Shown here: positions 43,201 to 52,500 of the stretch, one piece after another
How the letters are laid out: each line of letters opens with the position of its first letter
Numbering within the stretch: the stretch's first letter is position 1
Source: Hyposmocoma kahamanoa
Lineage: Eukaryota; Arthropoda; Insecta; Lepidoptera; Cosmopterigidae
Reading direction: 5' to 3'
DNA length: 64,000 nt
NCBI RefSeq assembly: GCF_003589595.1
Contig: NW_020654810.1
Span: forward strand, 17,634,594 to 17,698,593
Notes under the pieces: generated by a model
Databases searched by the model: none
What the model saw: only the letters and a program-made list of their open reading frames with translations
Told to the model about the DNA's origin: nothing
Made by a program: the position numbers and the translations under genes

Positions 43201-45433
43201 TGAAACCGAAGGATTTATGTTCTCATTTAAAAATGGATAACTATAAATATTATGTATAAATAAAAATAATTACAGCAGCGGAATTCGCGTGCCATTCCAG
43301 TCAGAGGCTCTTGCAAGGTGGTGTAGCCTTTGCCCGAGCGACGAACACCCAGACAATACTTGTTTGCAGAGAAATCGGGACGATATTCTCTGCAAAGAAA
43401 TATACGGTTCTTTGTTGGAAAGCGCTTTGGGTACTGATATGGCCCGCCTCAAAGCCGTCGATAGATCGGAGTCGGGAGCGTGGTTACATGCTTTGCCGTC
43501 TCCACAGTTGGGGTACTCTGCTCGATGATAATTCTTTGAGGATAGCGGTAGCATTGCGTTTGGGAAGCCAAGTGTGTGAGCCACACCGCTGTGTGTAGTA
43601 TAATGGTGATGGAGGACGGACACCATGGCTTAAGTTGCCAAAGATGTGCGGGTCGTTCTCCCAGACACCACCCCATAAATGATATTGTGGGACGGGCGAT
43701 GGTGTCAGCTAATGTCCCTTGCGTACTCGAACCCCCGAGTCTGAGTCAAATCGACGGTAAAAGGCCGGACGGTTTGACGTTGGTCCCTTGGCGGAAAGGT
43801 CGTTGTCTTCTGTGGGACGCAACATGTGTAAGTACTTTTGCTGCGTCCCACTTAAGACAAACTTCGCGGTTGGCAGGTTCGTGAAAATGCCGCGAAACTA
43901 AAACATGCTAAATATTCTGCCGTGGAGCCGATGTACGACTTCGTACCGGTCGCGGTCGAGACTGCGGGGCCCTGGGGTCCGGAAGCTCGGGACATGTTTA
44001 AAGAGTTGGTTCGCCGACTCAGAGACAGGGGCTGCGATCACCGCTCTGGGTCGTGGTTGGTTTAGCAAGTGTCCATTGCCGTTCAGCGAGGCAATGCTGC
44101 CAGTATAATGGGACCTTTTGAGCCGGGCACGATACGAGGCGGAATTTTTTAAAATATCTTGCAAATCCCAGGTTTTTTTTATTTTAGTACCTATTGACGA
44201 AGCCCAGTGTTGATTTTTAATTAGAAACAGCAATGTAAAATTTGTATTAAGATGAAATAAAAATGACTTTAAATTACATTATTGGCAATAAGATTTCTTC
44301 AACTTTTTTTTTGAACTTTCAAATCGTGTTTTCTCAATTCATCCATTTTAGAGTTACAACAGCATTTGGTTGTACGTGCGAGTTGGAATCCCATTTGTGA
44401 ATATTTAGAAGCAGTATATCTCGCTAACGATAAAGGAAAGCAACGCGATGAATCAAAAAAGGTTCACAACCCTTTGACAACTTTCTACATAATATCATTA
44501 ATTAATCATGTCAAAGTTAGAGTGAACAGGCATTTTTGACGCAAACGCGTAAGGCGAGATTTTGTATTTGTTTTATTCACGTAAACGTAGGTATAGTCGG
44601 AACTTATATATATAATAATACTCTAGATTTGTTCGTATGTATATTGTGTTTTAGTTTCTTGCGCTCTGACGAGAGGAACGGGAAGTTAAGTCGGTTTTAT
44701 ATTTAACTGACTTCAAAAAAAGAGGCGGTTCTCAATTCGACTGTATGTTTTTTTATGTAGGTGTTATGCGATAACTCCGAATTTAAGCGAATTTGATAAA
44801 TTTAAGAACCGATTTTGATGATTCTTTTTTTTGTTGAAAAGTGGGTATCTGTGGTCCCATTTGAGAGAGTGAGAAAATATTCCACCTCTAAGGGTACCAA
44901 CCTAGGGGCTGAATGACTTTAGAGGTCGGTTTTTTTAGTACTCTGTAGGTACTGAGATTATTATCGAATGCGATCTGACGTGACGGTTGGCTTTCACCAT
45001 TCACGTCTACAAATATGTCGTGTTCTGATGATTTCTAACGATTTTTTATCAATATTTTCAATGGAATACATTCAATGAATCATAAAATGAGTCAGATTTA
45101 GATTGTAAAGAAGGTATTTAATCTATGGTATATAGCAACTCTTCTAAAAAGTATCTTTAAAAAAAATCGTTTGTGATGCCCCTGTGAGAACTGGCCGTAA
45201 GATAATCATTACTAAGGACATTAAAAAATATAGTAATTACCGTTTTCCCAGTAATGCCAGAACCATTCAGATTTATGAGCTGGTACAGCGTACAAACCCC
45301 AATGAACGAAAATACCAATTTTCGCGACGTCGTACCATTGGGGAAGGGGGCGTTTGTCCAAATCCTCCCACTCAGGCTTGTATATCGCACTTACGTATAT
45401 TATCACTGCAGCGAGCACAAATATCACCCACAT
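36861..45433 (-). CDS. Alpha-L-fucosidase, GH29 (copy B), five exons
   Basis: Minus-strand exons are 45241-45433, 42864-42993, 40609-41072, 39523-39657 and 36861-37237, 433 residues when joined. The signal peptide is [19 protein letters not shown] is at 44-46 and KHHDG at 115-119. SVLWADGDW places the catalytic Asp at residue 207, followed by VVNDRWG. The VSCGG block in exon 4 is canonical. This is the most conventional copy of the three. The last exon reaches AAAT|GTAAGT; reading through gives only V-S before a stop at 36852, so a sixth exon is needed for the family-typical C-terminus. Introns are enlarged by R290, SINE S1, a foldback relic and a restriction-endonuclease-type retroelement. 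Secretion or lysosomal targeting is inferred from the leader. Confidence 0.93.
37695..37852. repeat. 22-bp tandem array with assembly gap
   Basis: Units of TAATTGTAAATTTGTAAGTT plus two bases repeat on both sides of ten Ns at 37771-37780. The true length is unknown because the assembly is broken inside the array. Confidence 0.95.
38245..38350 (+). repeat. Fragment of SINE-like family S4
   Basis: GCCCCGGAGTGAATTCCGTT and GCTCTGG(T/C)ACTCAT match the element at 61850-61995. Only the 3' part is present and it abuts the S3 SINE. Confidence 0.6.
38352..38635 (-). mobile_element. SINE family S3, tRNA-derived
   Basis: On the minus strand the head reads GCCGTAGCTTAGTGGTTTGA (box A) and GAGTTCGAATCCGG (box B). 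The body follows (GAAACCTGCACGTTGAAGAA, GAAAACTTGTGAAG, GGCGGACTATGGCCTAAACC, AGCAGTGGGATGATGATC). I recognise this type from other Lepidoptera. It lies in intron 4 of copy B. Confidence 0.85.
38895..39516 (+). mobile_element. SINE S1 split by an R290 insertion
   Basis: The head and mid-body lie at 38895-39000 (CTTCCTTCGTGGCCGTACGG; box B deleted). The 3' body lies at 39436-39516 (GTTCCATGGCATTCGCGATA to a (TTA)n tail). An R290 copy sits between, and the two pieces are in the right order and orientation. The 3' tail ends 6 bp from exon 4 of copy B. Confidence 0.7.
39034..39305 (+). repeat. R290 repeat inside a SINE
   Basis: Lacks ~20 bp near the start (TTAGTAGCAG joins GTTCGTCCAG) but is otherwise complete to GTCACTTGA. 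Confidence 0.8.
39523..39657 (-). CDS. Fucosidase copy B, exon 4
   Basis: 135 bp encoding [20 protein letters not shown] and LVSTISCGG. Acceptor TTTTTATAG, donor GCG|GTAAGA. Confidence 0.9.
40200..40312 (+). mobile_element. LINE 3'-end fragment
   Basis: CTTGTGATGTCAAATAAATG followed by (TTA)n is a typical LINE 3' terminus in insects. It lies in intron 3 of copy B region, 5' border unclear. Confidence 0.4.
40609..41072 (-). CDS. Fucosidase copy B, exon 3 (catalytic)
   Basis: 464 bp. [40 protein letters not shown] with the nucleophile, [19 protein letters not shown]. Donor CCCA|GTAAGT. Acceptor CCTCAG|G. Confidence 0.93.
41794..42770. repeat. Degraded CAGGG-type foldback element
   Basis: The left end (CAGGGTTATTTGAAAAATAC, AACATCATAAACAATAAC) matches the 18.5-kb MITE. 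A diverged complement lies near 42715-42765 (GTTGTTTATGATGTTACTAG). A LINE 3' end has inserted near 41882. Both sit between exons 3 and 2 of copy B. Confidence 0.5.
41882..42012 (-). mobile_element. LINE 3' end
   Basis: Complement of GGTGTCTGGAAGAGATCG and TTAGCGATAAGGCCGCC, a block I know from 3' UTRs of abundant lepidopteran LINEs and also seen at 50605-50660. A short (TAGA)n at 41884-41896 is the tail. Confidence 0.7.
42864..42993 (-). CDS. Fucosidase copy B, exon 2
   Basis: 130 bp, acceptor GGTTCTAG, donor ACA|GTTTGT. Encodes [20 protein letters not shown] and ends AGAQ, where copies A and C have AGAK. Confidence 0.9.
43275..44110 (+). pseudogene. Retroelement fragment, restriction-like endonuclease region
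   Basis: Across frameshifts the plus strand encodes [20 protein letters not shown] and PSPQLG, then [48 protein letters not shown]...LLWDATC and [18 protein letters not shown]. The Cys/His cluster followed by RPD and a later Asp recalls the CCHC plus RPD-x-D core of the restriction-like endonucleases of R2-type non-LTR elements. The family assignment is inferred. It is broken near 43575 and 43885 and lies in intron 1 of copy B, antisense to the gene. Confidence 0.6.
44690..45010 (+). repeat. Dispersed lepidopteran-type repeat
   Basis: TTAACTGACTTCAAAAAAAG, GAGGCGGTTCTCAATTCGAC and the following T-rich block are a string I recall from other moth and butterfly genomes. I do not know its class. 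It lies in intron 1 of copy B. Confidence 0.45.
45241..45433 (-). CDS. Fucosidase copy B, exon 1 with signal peptide
   Basis: ATG at 45431-45433. [16 protein letters not shown] is the leader, then [20 protein letters not shown] and [16 protein letters not shown]. Donor ACG|GTAATT. The start aligns with the second Met of copy C. Confidence 0.92.
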
Positions 45434-45608
45434 GATATATCTATGGAAGGGTTAAGCTTACGTTATTTTAATTTAGTACAGTTTACATCTGTCTTACAAT
45501 TCCATGTAAGTATGATGTTAAACGCGTAATGTCAAACGCGTAAGGCGGCACATATAATTTATACCACCAACATGTTTATATCGAATGGATTAAAAGAAGA
45601 TATTTTAA

Positions 45609-45762
45609 TTAAATTTTTATTGAATTGATATTCAATTATTTTGTGTGAAATTACTCCACCAGTTTGTTATAATTATTAATACAAAGATCGAACACTCAGA
45701 AAAAACACTCAGAAAAGATATAGTAGTGTTCGATCTTTGTATTAATAATTATAACAAACTAG
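45609..45762. repeat. S2-family inverted repeat without tRNA head
   Basis: Begins AAATTTTTATTGAATTGATA and holds ACTCCACCAGTTTGTTATAA and ATCGAACACTCAG. The complement (GTGTTCGATCTTTGTATTAA, TAACAAACTAG) follows directly. It looks like a collapsed copy of the 62461-62828 element. Confidence 0.7.
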
Positions 45763-47120
45763 AAGATATTTTGTTCATAAATTTTCATAATTCGGTTATT
45801 AATTTGTGTAATGGTGACCTGCATCAGAAAGGCTGACCCACACCTCTCTTTAGTTTTAGTTTAGTTTTAGTTTTAGGGGCGTTTACGTAAATTGAATTGT
45901 AAATAGTGGATTTTGCAGCGTCGTATCGGACACAATGTATAAGCGACAAAACAATCCGCGTTTTCTAGTTTTTCTTAGATTCGGAACGTATACGGATCGG
46001 GGGCAGTGCCCAAACGCTCTAAGGGTAAGACACGTTTTGTATTACTTAGTACATTCATAGAGTTATTTCTTCACTTTTGTACATGTCATATTTTAAACTG
46101 TAATTACATTAAACAAGTTCCGTGTAGTAAAAACACAGTTTTAAAATTTACCATCTAAATTAACTTAAAAAGTTTTCAATGCATTTGATATATTTGAGAT
46201 TTCAATGCATTGACTTTAAGTCAATGTTTCAATGCATTTTTTTGTTTTTTCGTTCTTGTGTAATTTCAGACTAAATTTCTCTAGCCAATTTCGGTGTCAA
46301 TTTGTATTATTTAAGTATTCGAATATTAAATAATACTTCATGATTGATAATACTTCTTCCTTCTGTAATATTTAAATAATAAAAATGTCATCGAAATTAG
46401 ATGGAGAAAACTAACCTTAAAATTACCCTCTAGTACATTTATTGAGTTAACTTACAATATGCGCGGCCCTCTCATTATGAAGGCGAACATACGTACAGAG
46501 CACCATAAAGACTTTAGAAACAAGAAAGATCAACTTTACTGTTCAATAATTATCTGATAATTTTTTTATTTAATTCACTTGTTGAATTTATTTATTTCAT
46601 TTACTTATATAATACGCTTATTCAATTTGCTTATTTAAGTTACTTATTTAATTTACCTATTTTATTTACTTATATACGCAATACAAAAACAACAAGGGAA
46701 CGGTGAATACCTATGTAAATTCTAGGTGCGTTAAGTACTCCTTTAAATATTCTGGACCTTGGATCAAAATATAAACCGGAATTTTTCCGAAAAAAACCGA
46801 TACATTTTTACCGACGGATTTCTATACTATGTAATTAATTAAATTAGTACAATATGACACTGAAAATAAATAATTATAAGTATTCTATTTAATTGTATAA
46901 ATTATATATTTAAAAGACTTACCGTTAGCTGTATGTATGTTCTTAACGGTTCAACTTACGTAATAATGGCAAAACCATTCACTATAGCCACCTGAATGGC
47001 GTACAATAAACAATTAGGACAAATTATAGACAATTACAAATATGATATAAAATATTTGCATTGCAATGGCAAAACAAAGAGAGTGCTCGATTATTTGAAA
47101 TGCACATTTAATTTTGTTTT
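45763..47120. repeat. AT-rich spacer with short tandem repeats
   Basis: The intergenic space between copies B and C. It holds TTTAGTTTTAG repeats near 45848, CAATGCATT repeats near 46180-46240 and TTATTTAATTTAC-type repeats at about 46560-46680. The missing terminal exon of copy C could be in this space or up to 49.1 kb; I could not identify it. Confidence 0.5.
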
Positions 47121-47125
47121 ATGAT

Positions 47126-47232
47126 ATCCAGTGATGAGACTAACAAGTCGTGCGCCTGGTGGTAAGTGACACACTCATCCATAATAAGTTGCAGTGTTAC
47201 ACAAGCTTTAATCGCAAAGATCTGAGGATTCT
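47126..47232 (-). repeat. R290 half copy (inverted pair, left)
   Basis: Complement of the R290 3' third. It joins a plus-strand copy head to head at about 47232. Confidence 0.7.
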
Positions 47233-47492
47233 TACCCTTACTTACCTATTTCTGCCGCCGAGCGTAATGTCAGCATTACTGTGTTTCGGTTTTGAAGGGT
47301 AAGGGTGGTGGTGAAATCACAGGCAAATGGGACTAGTCAACTTATGTCTGAGGGTGGCGGGCGCAGTGGCAGTGCCCCTCAGATCTTTGCGATTAAATCT
47401 CTGAGTGGCACTGCATTTGTTATGGACAGGCGTGTAGCTTACTATTAGTCGCATGACTTGTTCGTCCCGTCACTTGATAGTATAAAAAAAAT
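47233..47492 (+). repeat. R290 repeat (inverted pair, right)
   Basis: Starts inside the consensus (TTACTTACCTATTTCTGCCG) and is complete to CACTTGATAGTAT plus an A run. Confidence 0.8.
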
Positions 47493-48960
47493 ACTCCTAC
47501 GGTTTTTCTTTTTTGCTCATCCTGTCTCTCACTGCGCGTATTTTTATTTATTATGAGATTAAGTACATACTATGACCAAAGACTATTACATAGAAATATG
47601 ATATTTAAATAAAAGCTTGTATTAAAATATATTTGAGAAATAAATTGAATACTAAATTCTACTTTATTTTAATTTTATTATACAAATGCCTAATAAATAG
47701 AGTGTGTTTCTTTATTTTTAAAAACGTATATTTTATATTTATACTCTTTACCATTTATCAAAGGCTTAAATTGGATTGGAAATGAAAAACTTTTTCGGAC
47801 ATAAATTACATATATTTCTTTTTTTTCCAAACAAACTTACTCTTATAGCAGTCAACCGAGTAGGAAACCTTCATGAACATCATAATAGTGCTAAGTACAT
47901 AATTTTTGATGATCGAATTTCTATTCGAAGTGAAAGGGAACGACGGCATGTGATACAACTCTAAAATCAATTTTGATTTATTTCTTTTTATTCTCATCCA
48001 GTTTTGTTATAGTCTTGCTTACGCAGAAATCCTCAGCGTCCAGGCAAACTTACTTGTCATGTTAGACATGCTGGGCAGATGGACTGCTACGAAATGCGTT
48101 GACAAAACGTACTGAAAAATATGACATTTAATAATCAATTAATTCCGGTTACAGTAGCGAAGCGTTTGTGCTAGCGTTTTACTCTGTAATAACATAGTAT
48201 AATAAGACAAATAGTGTAACTCCATACAAATGTAGTAGCGCTACTAGTATGTGTGAACGCCACTCGCATGCCGCAGTGTACGGATGTACGCACACATTCA
48301 TTTAATCTCACGATGCACTCGAGTAGCACTGCCCGGATCGCACGCGCTATTCATTACAGAATTGAAGCATTCGCTCGAAAAACGTTTTAAAACTTGTAAA
48401 ACGTTTTTCTGTGTCAAATTTATATTTTTAATATTATACATCAATATGTCTATAAAAACTCGCATTTTACGTCATTTCATGATCATACTTCCATAATCGA
48501 GATACATAAGTACTGGTATATATAAGTTCTGCATTTGACGCAAAGGTTACTTCAGTATAACACAGTAATATTCTGATGAACACCTTAATTTTTTCAACTT
48601 CTGTTGTGGAACCCGTAGGTACACCAACATCTCGTTTAAGAGACAGGTTCTTGTCGCTGTAGCCTTATTCACTCCTTACGGTTCATAGGCAGTACCTTGA
48701 ACGTTTTCTAGCTGACTACTTTGATTTTTTTCTTTATTTGTTCACTATGCGCCCTATTCATTTCTAATAGCAGTTTCTTTAATCTTCTCAGTGCCAGCAG
48801 TATATTACATGTCCGGGAAATGTTGTGTAATGGTGTGAAGTAGGTACAACTAAAATAATAATGTGACAAGCCTTTTAGTATATGTACTGCCGAAGCAAGT
48901 GACAAACCTACGCTCCGAGTGACGTGTAGGCATTGAAACGCCGAACCAGTAGGAGTTGGA
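47493..48960. other. Region 3' of copy C
   Basis: AT-rich, with small frames on both strands and no recognised domain. The expected sixth exon of copy C should be in this direction. Confidence 0.35.
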
Positions 48961-49014
48961 CTACTTGTCTCATTATAGCACTGGTACTATGGTAATAAGC
49001 CAATGTCACTCCTG

Positions 49015-49116
49015 CAGCGCTAGCACGACAAGGCGAGATTTGCACGAGAAGCGGCATAGAAGCGCGAGGAATTGTTTCTTCTCGCGGAATTCGCGCCCGT
49101 CGTTCTGGCGCTACTG
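49015..49116. repeat. Small MITE just past the copy C exon 5 donor
   Basis: CAGCGCTAGCACGAC at the left pairs with GTCGTTCTGGCGCTACTG at the right. Its body (GGCGAGATTTGCACGAG) resembles the palindromic element at 59066-59163 (GGGCACAACTTGCACGAG). It lies 29 bp beyond the exon 5 donor and supplies part of the read-through tail. Confidence 0.7.
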
Positions 49117-49144
49117 GATAAGTATAAATATATTGGTCACTTAC

Positions 49145-49509
49145 TTTTACAGGAGTATAACTTTCGCCACCCACTACATTTATACTATAGTTACGGTTCT
49201 TCATATAACGAGTTAAGTCGGAGACTATCAACACGTTATTACTGGGCCATTTTAAAAAAATTACGTAAATGGCCAAAATGATATCCGTTTTATTTGGTGT
49301 GTCTGCGGGTCTCCACGAATCGTATGATTTCTTTTTACATGTGTACCAAACATCTGCATTATTTGTGTCACTCTGGTGATACCATGGCGATGTATCATAA
49401 ATAGCTTCGCCATTAATTTCGAGCCATTCGCCCAACAGCTGAAGCCGGTCTTTGAATATGGGCACAATGGTGCCTTCTTTTGTTGGTCCGATGTTGAGGA
49501 GTGCATTTC
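49145..49509 (-). CDS. Fucosidase copy C, exon 5
   Basis: Acceptor TTTTCAG, donor AAAA|GTAAGTGA. Encodes [33 protein letters not shown] and [20 protein letters not shown]. Confidence 0.88.
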
Positions 49510-52500
49510 CTGAAAACGCCATTATGTACCATTACATACCATAGAATTAATTATATTACTTTTTACAACTTAAAAAGTAGAATATATTATTTTCTTTAGT
49601 TAAAGTTTCGACCGCCATTATTAAGTGATATTCTTTAGTGGAATGTGTGCGTGTATGTATGATATGACTGCATAGGTTTCATGAATTAAATAACAGCCGC
49701 GATCCGACCGACTTACTTGCTGTGATTGGCTGAGATCCGTCATACTTTGCATTATCAAGGACAGGTGACTACGTGTTTATTAAAGAATATGCAAACGCTT
49801 TTTACTAAATGTGCGTGTAGTTCAGTAATGAACGTAATTAGTCACCAAAATTATTAACGAAGGAAACCTCGTTAATAAATGGTGACTCAGTTACACCGAT
49901 AGGCTTGAGGTTAGTCACAAAAAACTTTATATTCATCCAAAAATAGCCAAGACGTTGAGCGTCGCGTCGTCGGGTCGGCGGTCCGAGAAGAAGCTTTCGC
50001 TTCGAGCAGCGTCTTTTTTGCTCCAGTAAGCTAGTCAGAAAAATACAAGCAAGCTAATAACAACTACAAATAAAGCTTTTTGGACCGGCTTGTCGTTAAG
50101 TGTGGTGCTTCCTTAACTCAAAAACGATCTTTGCCCGCTAACTGACCCATATTACGAACTTACATTACAATATTTCGATCTGGCTACCTACTACGAGTGA
50201 AAGATTTAATTAAATGCGGAAAGACTTCTCTTCTTCTACTCTTTCTCTGAACTGTCCTATCCATTCCTCAAAATACTTTTCCAACTCCTTCACTATTAGG
50301 AGCATCAAGCTGTGGAATGACCTGCCTGAGTCGATCAGACGAGCAAAGACTATTGTCATTTAAAATCCTAGTTAAGGCTCAATACCTTAAATTATAAATT
50401 CTACTCTGCTGTCTTATTTATTGGTTTTTTTTTTCCTCTTCTGTGGTGATAATATATTTATTTGTATGTATTATATTAGTATTTAAGTATTTATGTAATT
50501 TATATGTTAGTAGATATTTATTATTTATTTCATTCATGTATTATGAGTTTAATAATAATATCATATTTATTGCGCCCTCTATTATTATTACTACTTTTAG
50601 TTTATCCTATCACCCCAAGGTTGCCTGGCAGAGATTGCTATTTAGCAATAAGGCCGCCTGTTGTACACTGTATTTTTGATTGTTTTGTATTTATGCTTGT
50701 TTATTGTGCAATAAAGAATATTGAATTGAATTGAATTGAATTGAAAGACGACAAAACGAAAATAAACTTTAGTATAGCAAATATTATTATATTCTGAATA
50801 AAAATCAGCTTACCTCCACAGCTTACGGTAGTCACGATGGTTTCTAACAACTTATCGATGCTCATAACGTCATTAGGCATCATGTTCCTTCTGAAGCTCC
50901 AAGACGTGGAATCCAAAGTGAAAGCGTTCTCCCACTTGTGGAACATCAATTTTCCTGGAAAAAAAATTATTAATTAACTATTTTTATTTTATTAAATATG
51001 TAATAAGTACCTACGAAAAAATAATTAATAATACATATTACTTTACGCTATTTTAAGGGGTAAAAATAAGGGTGTACGCTCATGTATTCGTTATTAAGAA
51101 AAACCAACAGTGACATCTAAACATGTTTGTGAAGAAATGTTTATATGTAACTGACATAATGCCAGGGACACACTTCGACACTATCCGCGTAGCAATAAAT
51201 ATGTGGAACATTCTAGGTCTGGGTCTATCGGATCATAAAATAATATTGGACTTTAATGTCAATTCAACATAGGTGCTTTTTAAACTATCAAATATTTAGG
51301 GAAATAGTCATATGTTTCATTTAGTGAAAATAATACTTACCGATAACATAAAACGCCTTCACCGGTTACATTGTTATTATTGCTATTATTTCGACAGCAC
51401 AATACAGAACATTAAACAATAATGCTTAAGAGAACGTTGACTCACAACAAAAGTTGGTTATGATAGATAAATCATAATAATGGCTACAAGGGATCGGACA
51501 CTACTTCCACTAGTTGTTGTACCTATTATATATTTATTACGTATACGATATACCATATTATTACGTATGTTGCACATAAAAATAACTGATCTATACTTAA
51601 CCGCTACTTTAAATATTATTTCTATTAAATATTAAATTAATTTAAAATAAATTAAATAAATTAAAATTTTTAGTAGCAGTAGAGCTCCTTGTGAAAGACT
51701 TCGTCCAGAGTAGTGCTGCGACCTTGCCTACTTCTGCCGCCAAGCAGTAATGTCAGCATTATTGTGTTCCGTTTTTATCAACTCAAAACCGGAACAATCA
51801 ACTTATGTCTCGGGGTGACGGGCGCAGTAGTAGTGCCCCCCAGATCTTTGTAATTTAAAGCTCTGTTATGGACAGGCGTGTAGCTTACCATTAGGTGCAC
51901 GACTCGCTCGTCCCGTCATTTGATGTTACAAAAAAAAAATTTGAGTGTTACTTGCATTTTTAAGGTCAATAATGATTACAGAGACATTCTGCAATCGAGA
52001 GCAATGGTCATAATAATTGAATTAATACTTACTAGGATTAAACCTATCATCGCAATTGTAAAAGTCCCCATGATGACACCGCATGCCCGCACCAAATCTG
52101 TCATTAACTACTATTTCATTCTTAACAGGGCTATCATTGTAGATCCAAGTCAGAAGTTCTGTCGCTTTCCAGTAATCGTAAGTTGCTTCCCAGTCTCCGT
52201 CTAACCATAGCACCGATGGTTCATAATCAAGAATTAACTGCTTAATATCTGGTATCACTATACCGTCGACGAAATTATGAGTTGTAAAATTTCTTCTCTG
52301 ATCACTCAACCACAATCTATTAAACCATTCGTACAGTGAATAGTAAACGCCAAATTTCATGTCATATTTTCTAACGGATTTTGCAAGCAATTCTACAAGG
52401 TCCTTCTTTGGTCCTATTTCCACTGCGTTCCAGTCTGGAATCCGCGATGGAAACAACGCGAAGCCATCGTGATGCTTTGTAGTAAGCACAACGTATCTGA

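Noticed and set aside
48550..48690. Minus-strand frame considered as exon 6 of copy C
   Set aside because: A ~65-codon stretch is open, but it lacks the expected LLG...W pattern and has no clean acceptor in phase 0.
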